From contig NZ_JAASRW010000008.1 of the NCBI RefSeq assembly GCF_011761355.1, positions 119,504 to 183,503 of the forward strand: a stretch of 64,000 nt of DNA, written 5' to 3'. Made by a program: the position numbers and the translations under genes. This document shows, one piece after another, positions 61,739 through 64,000 of this stretch. The first letter of the stretch is position 1, and every line of letters starts with the position of its first letter. This stretch comes from Paenibacillus lupini. GTDB lineage: Bacteria; Bacillota; Bacilli; Paenibacillales; Paenibacillaceae. The notes under the pieces were generated by a model. The model had not been told where the DNA came from. It saw nothing but the letters and a program-made list of their open reading frames with translations, and ran no database searches.

Positions 61739-63601
61739 CTACAGGCCGTGCAGCGCGGATGTCACACGCAGCATCAGCTCTTGCTCGCAGAGCAGCGGCG
61801 CTGCGAGCGCTGCCTGCGGCGCGGCGCGGCGGGCTCGCGCCGCAAAAGCAGCCGCGAGCCCCGAGGCGGCGGCTCGCAGAGCCCATGGCTGCGCCGCCGC
61901 TTCGCGCGCAGCCGCAAAATGCTCCGCCGCGGCGGCCGGGTCGGCCGCGGCGATCGCGAGGGCGCCCGCGGCAAGCCGCGCGGGCGCCTCATGCTGCGCT
62001 GCCGAGCGCAGCAGCTGTGCCGCGGCTAGCGCGGGCACAGGCTGCGCGGCGCCTAGCAGCGCGCACCACTGCAGCGGCGCGAGCACCGGCGCCGCCTGCG
62101 TGGCGGCATATAGCCGCAGCCACGCGGACCAAGCGCGCACGCGAACAAGCGCGTGCGCAAGCCTTGCAGCGGGCGGAGGCGAAGCTCGCCCGCCATCCAC
62201 CCAGGCAAGGGCGGCGAGATACTCGCCCTTGCCTGGGTAGGCATCCGGCAGCTGCTCCCAGCGCTGCCGTCCAACGACCACTTCGCCCTGCTGCACCGCC
62301 AGCAGGCCGCTCCAAAAATCTCCGCCAATCGCCAATCCCGCAATCAGCTGCCTGCTTAACACCGGTTCAAGCTGCAGTCCGGCGTCAGCGAACAGCTCCA
62401 GCACGGAGCGGCAGAGCGTATGTCTGCCATCCGTGACCACACGGTCAACAGCAGCAGGCCAACGCCCTCTTAAACTCGCATCCAATGTACCGAGCATCAG
62501 CAGCCTCTCCCATGCCGGCCTATAATCAATCTTGATCGCCAGCGCAGCTGCATAATAATCGGACGCCTTCGGCCAATCATACCTTCGTTCGGAAGCATAA
62601 CCCGCCATGAACAACGTTCGAAAGCTGCCTGAGCCTAGCGCCGAGGAATAGTGCATGGGTGCACTTCCCACTGCTAATGCAAGATGCAGTGCTTCTTCCG
62701 CCTCTGCTGAACGGTCCATTTGCAGCAGCACAGCCGCATAAGCTTCATGCAGATCGGGAAAATCTTCAAACTTTTTCAGCCCGCTGACCGCCCAGTGCTT
62801 TGCCTCCTCCAGTCTGCTGAGCGCGCGTAAAGCATGGATCAGCTTCAGATATACATCAGAGATATACCCCTCATCCGAATTTTCGTCCACTCCACGTAAT
62901 AATGGCTCAAGCCACAACACCGCCCGCTCCCAGTTTCCATAAGTAAAATATTCCGTTCCCATCGCATAACGCAGCACCGGATTATCTGGATCACGGCGTA
63001 ATGCCGCAAGTAATATGCGTTCATTCCGTTCTTTTTTCCTGCGCTGCATCATAACCGCATTCCGGTAACCTTCATGGAGCAGTTGAACAGGAGCCTCCCG
63101 CAGCGCTTCTGCCCCGCAGGCGGCGACCGCCGATGCAGCCTCTTCATGCAAAGCGCCCGTAAATCGAATACGCGAATCATTCCGAAACAACCGGCATACC
63201 GCATCCGATATCTCCTCATCCCCGCTCCGCCCGTCTACTCTGCTTCTTATTTGAACCAGATAGCCATAACAGCCTTCTTCAGAGAGCAGCTGCTCCCACG
63301 TGGTAAGTGGAAGCGGGACAAGCCTTTCATCCGCATCAAGAACTAATATCCAGGGCTGGGATGCTTGTTCGATCGCAGTATTTCGTGCATCAGCAAAATG
63401 ATCCTGCCAGCAGATGGACAGCACCTTGGCGCCATACGCTTCTGCAATCGCAGCTGTTTGATCTGTAGATCCAGTGTCTACGATAATGATCTCCGAGCAA
63501 TAAGGAGCCGCCGATGCCAGGCATTGCGGCAGGAACAGCTCCTCATTCCGAACGATCATGCAGAGCGACACAGGCAGCGTACCATAAGATGCTGCTTCCA
63601 C
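61739..63601 (-). CDS. Family 2 glycosyltransferase with TPR-like tail and GC-extreme end
   Basis: A 620-residue protein. Residues 1-210 are a GT2 domain: VSLCMIVRNEELFLPQCLAS, IIVDTGSTDQTAAIAEAYGA and the DXD in LVLDADERLVP. Residues about 215-440 are TPR-like helices. From about residue 455 the protein turns into an Ala/Arg-rich stretch; the DNA from 61750 to about 62240 is extremely GC-rich, unlike all neighbours. The start is GTG (63601) with AGGAGGG seven bases upstream. Related proteins glycosylate surface proteins, but this target is unknown. Confidence 0.88.
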   Translation of the reverse strand: MEAASYGTLPVSLCMIVRNEELFLPQCLASAAPYCSEIIIVDTGSTDQTAAIAEAYGAKVLSICWQDHFADARNTAIEQASQPWILVLDADERLVPLPLTTWEQLLSEEGCYGYLVQIRSRVDGRSGDEEISDAVCRLFRNDSRIRFTGALHEEAASAVAACGAEALREAPVQLLHEGYRNAVMMQRRKKERNERILLAALRRDPDNPVLRYAMGTEYFTYGNWERAVLWLEPLLRGVDENSDEGYISDVYLKLIHALRALSRLEEAKHWAVSGLKKFEDFPDLHEAYAAVLLQMDRSAEAEEALHLALAVGSAPMHYSSALGSGSFRTLFMAGYASERRYDWPKASDYYAAALAIKIDYRPAWERLLMLGTLDASLRGRWPAAVDRVVTDGRHTLCRSVLELFADAGLQLEPVLSRQLIAGLAIGGDFWSGLLAVQQGEVVVGRQRWEQLPDAYPGKGEYLAALAWVDGGRASPPPAARLAHALVRVRAWSAWLRLYAATQAAPVLAPLQWCALLGAAQPVPALAAAQLLRSAAQHEAPARLAAGALAIAAADPAAAAEHFAAAREAAAQPWALRAAASGLAAAFAARARRAAPQAALAAPLLCEQELMLRVTSALHGL

Positions 63602-63613
63602 TCCTGTCCCTCC

Positions 63614-64000
63614 TTACCAGCCCTCAAAGCCGGGCAGTAATAAACGGACGGCTTGAATCGACTGCTTCTCAATTGTTTTACCCTTCATACGCTGAACCTG
63701 TTCCAAATAATGCTCCGCACGCACCCGCCAGTGGATCGAAGGCGACAATATATCCTCCGCCTCCTCCTTGCCCCGGTAACCTGCAAACGGCAGTCCGCTG
63801 TAATCCCCATCTCGCATGGCACCTGCATGTGCAGTGAGAGAGCGGCTGAGCGCTGGTTCCTTATAAAGCTCGGCCTGCCATTCCAAATAGGCGATAGCAC
63901 TGTCCGGACAACCGCTTGCGACCATAACGCCCGCCAGCTTTAGCATTGCAGCTTCATCCGGGCAGGATATCCGCCTAGCCATTAGTGCTGCGAGCTGACC
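63614..64000 (-). CDS. Partial protein of the glycosyltransferase cluster (5' part missing)
   Basis: The C-terminal 128 residues of a protein that extends past the right edge; the frame stays open to base 64000 (GQLAALMARRIS). The visible part is helical (AAMLKLAGVMVASGCPDSAI, then HWRVRAEHYLEQVQRM) and TPR-like. It ends 12 bases before the GT2-TPR gene, so it is probably co-transcribed with it. It is likely another GT2-TPR protein, which cannot be confirmed from the fragment. Confidence 0.6.
   Translation of the reverse strand, partial: GQLAALMARRISCPDEAAMLKLAGVMVASGCPDSAIAYLEWQAELYKEPALSRSLTAHAGAMRDGDYSGLPFAGYRGKEEAEDILSPSIHWRVRAEHYLEQVQRMKGKTIEKQSIQAVRLLLPGFEGW

Noticed and set aside
61726..62436. 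Plus-strand Ala/Arg/Pro-rich reading frame of 236 codons
   Set aside because: It arises from the GC-extreme end of the opposite-strand glycosyltransferase gene; all frames stay open in such DNA and no ribosome site is seen.
1..64000. tRNA, rRNA, insertion sequence or prophage
   Set aside because: No T-loop pattern, rRNA segment, transposase motif or phage gene was found on reading both strands.

Overview
The window reads as a chromosomal segment of a spore-forming, low-to-mid GC Gram-positive bacterium, most likely Paenibacillus or a close relative. The evidence is spoIIR with a sigma-F-type promoter, strong AGGAGG ribosome-binding sites, many TTG and GTG starts, lipoprotein and S-layer-homology exports, LplB/LplC/LipO-type sugar transporters, and a gene order that follows the Bacillus subtilis prfA-prmC-spoIIR-ywlC-mntP-ywlE-rpiB-ywlG-glyA-upp-atp block. 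No tRNA, rRNA, phage or transposase gene was seen.

Layout. 1-1.6 kb: a Fur-controlled iron-siderophore uptake operon, running off the left edge. 1.7-2.5 kb: a PHP-type tyrosine phosphatase. 2.6-10.2 kb: the complete F1Fo ATP synthase operon (atpZ-I-B-E-F-H-A-G-D-C, minus strand), with an unusually long 405-bp, hairpin-rich gap between atpA and atpG. 10.4-12.3 kb: wecB/mnaA and upp. 12.4-18.2 kb: an oppABCDF oligopeptide transporter inserted between glyA and upp, a place where B. subtilis has none. 18.5-23.6 kb: glyA, ywlG and rpiB behind a ZTP riboswitch, then the arginine phosphatase ywlE, mntP and the Sua5-type ywlC. 23.7-27.8 kb: spoIIR, a roughly 970-bp array of 125-bp palindrome-bearing repeats, prmC and prfA.

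28-31.7 kb: the ycnJ-ycnI copper pair and ychF. 31.8-37.3 kb: a three-module glycosyltransferase-methyltransferase-methyltransferase protein, a small membrane protein, a 47-residue plus-strand protein, and an SLH/YcdB-type surface protein. 37.4-46.6 kb: a sugar ABC transporter with its membrane AraC/Cache regulator, then an oxidoreductase and isomerase pair with a divergent AraC regulator. 46.6-48.8 kb: thioredoxin, an Rrf2 regulator with its operator-promoter, an aldo-keto reductase and a small protein. 48.9-49.8 kb: a guanidine-I riboswitch and a two-subunit SMR guanidinium exporter. 49.9-58.4 kb: RNase J, a membrane protein, hisC, a GNAT acetyltransferase, two tandem RDD proteins, glnS and an NSS transporter. 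58.6-64 kb: a glycosyltransferase cluster of three plus-strand genes facing two minus-strand genes, one cut by the window edge.

The least explained items are the two-family palindrome array upstream of spoIIR, the hairpin-rich atpA-atpG gap, a dispersed 46-bp palindromic element found twice, and the GC-extreme C-terminus of the 620-residue glycosyltransferase. I did not find a clear new defence or mobile system. Functional calls come from reading motifs in the translated sequence; no database search was run.
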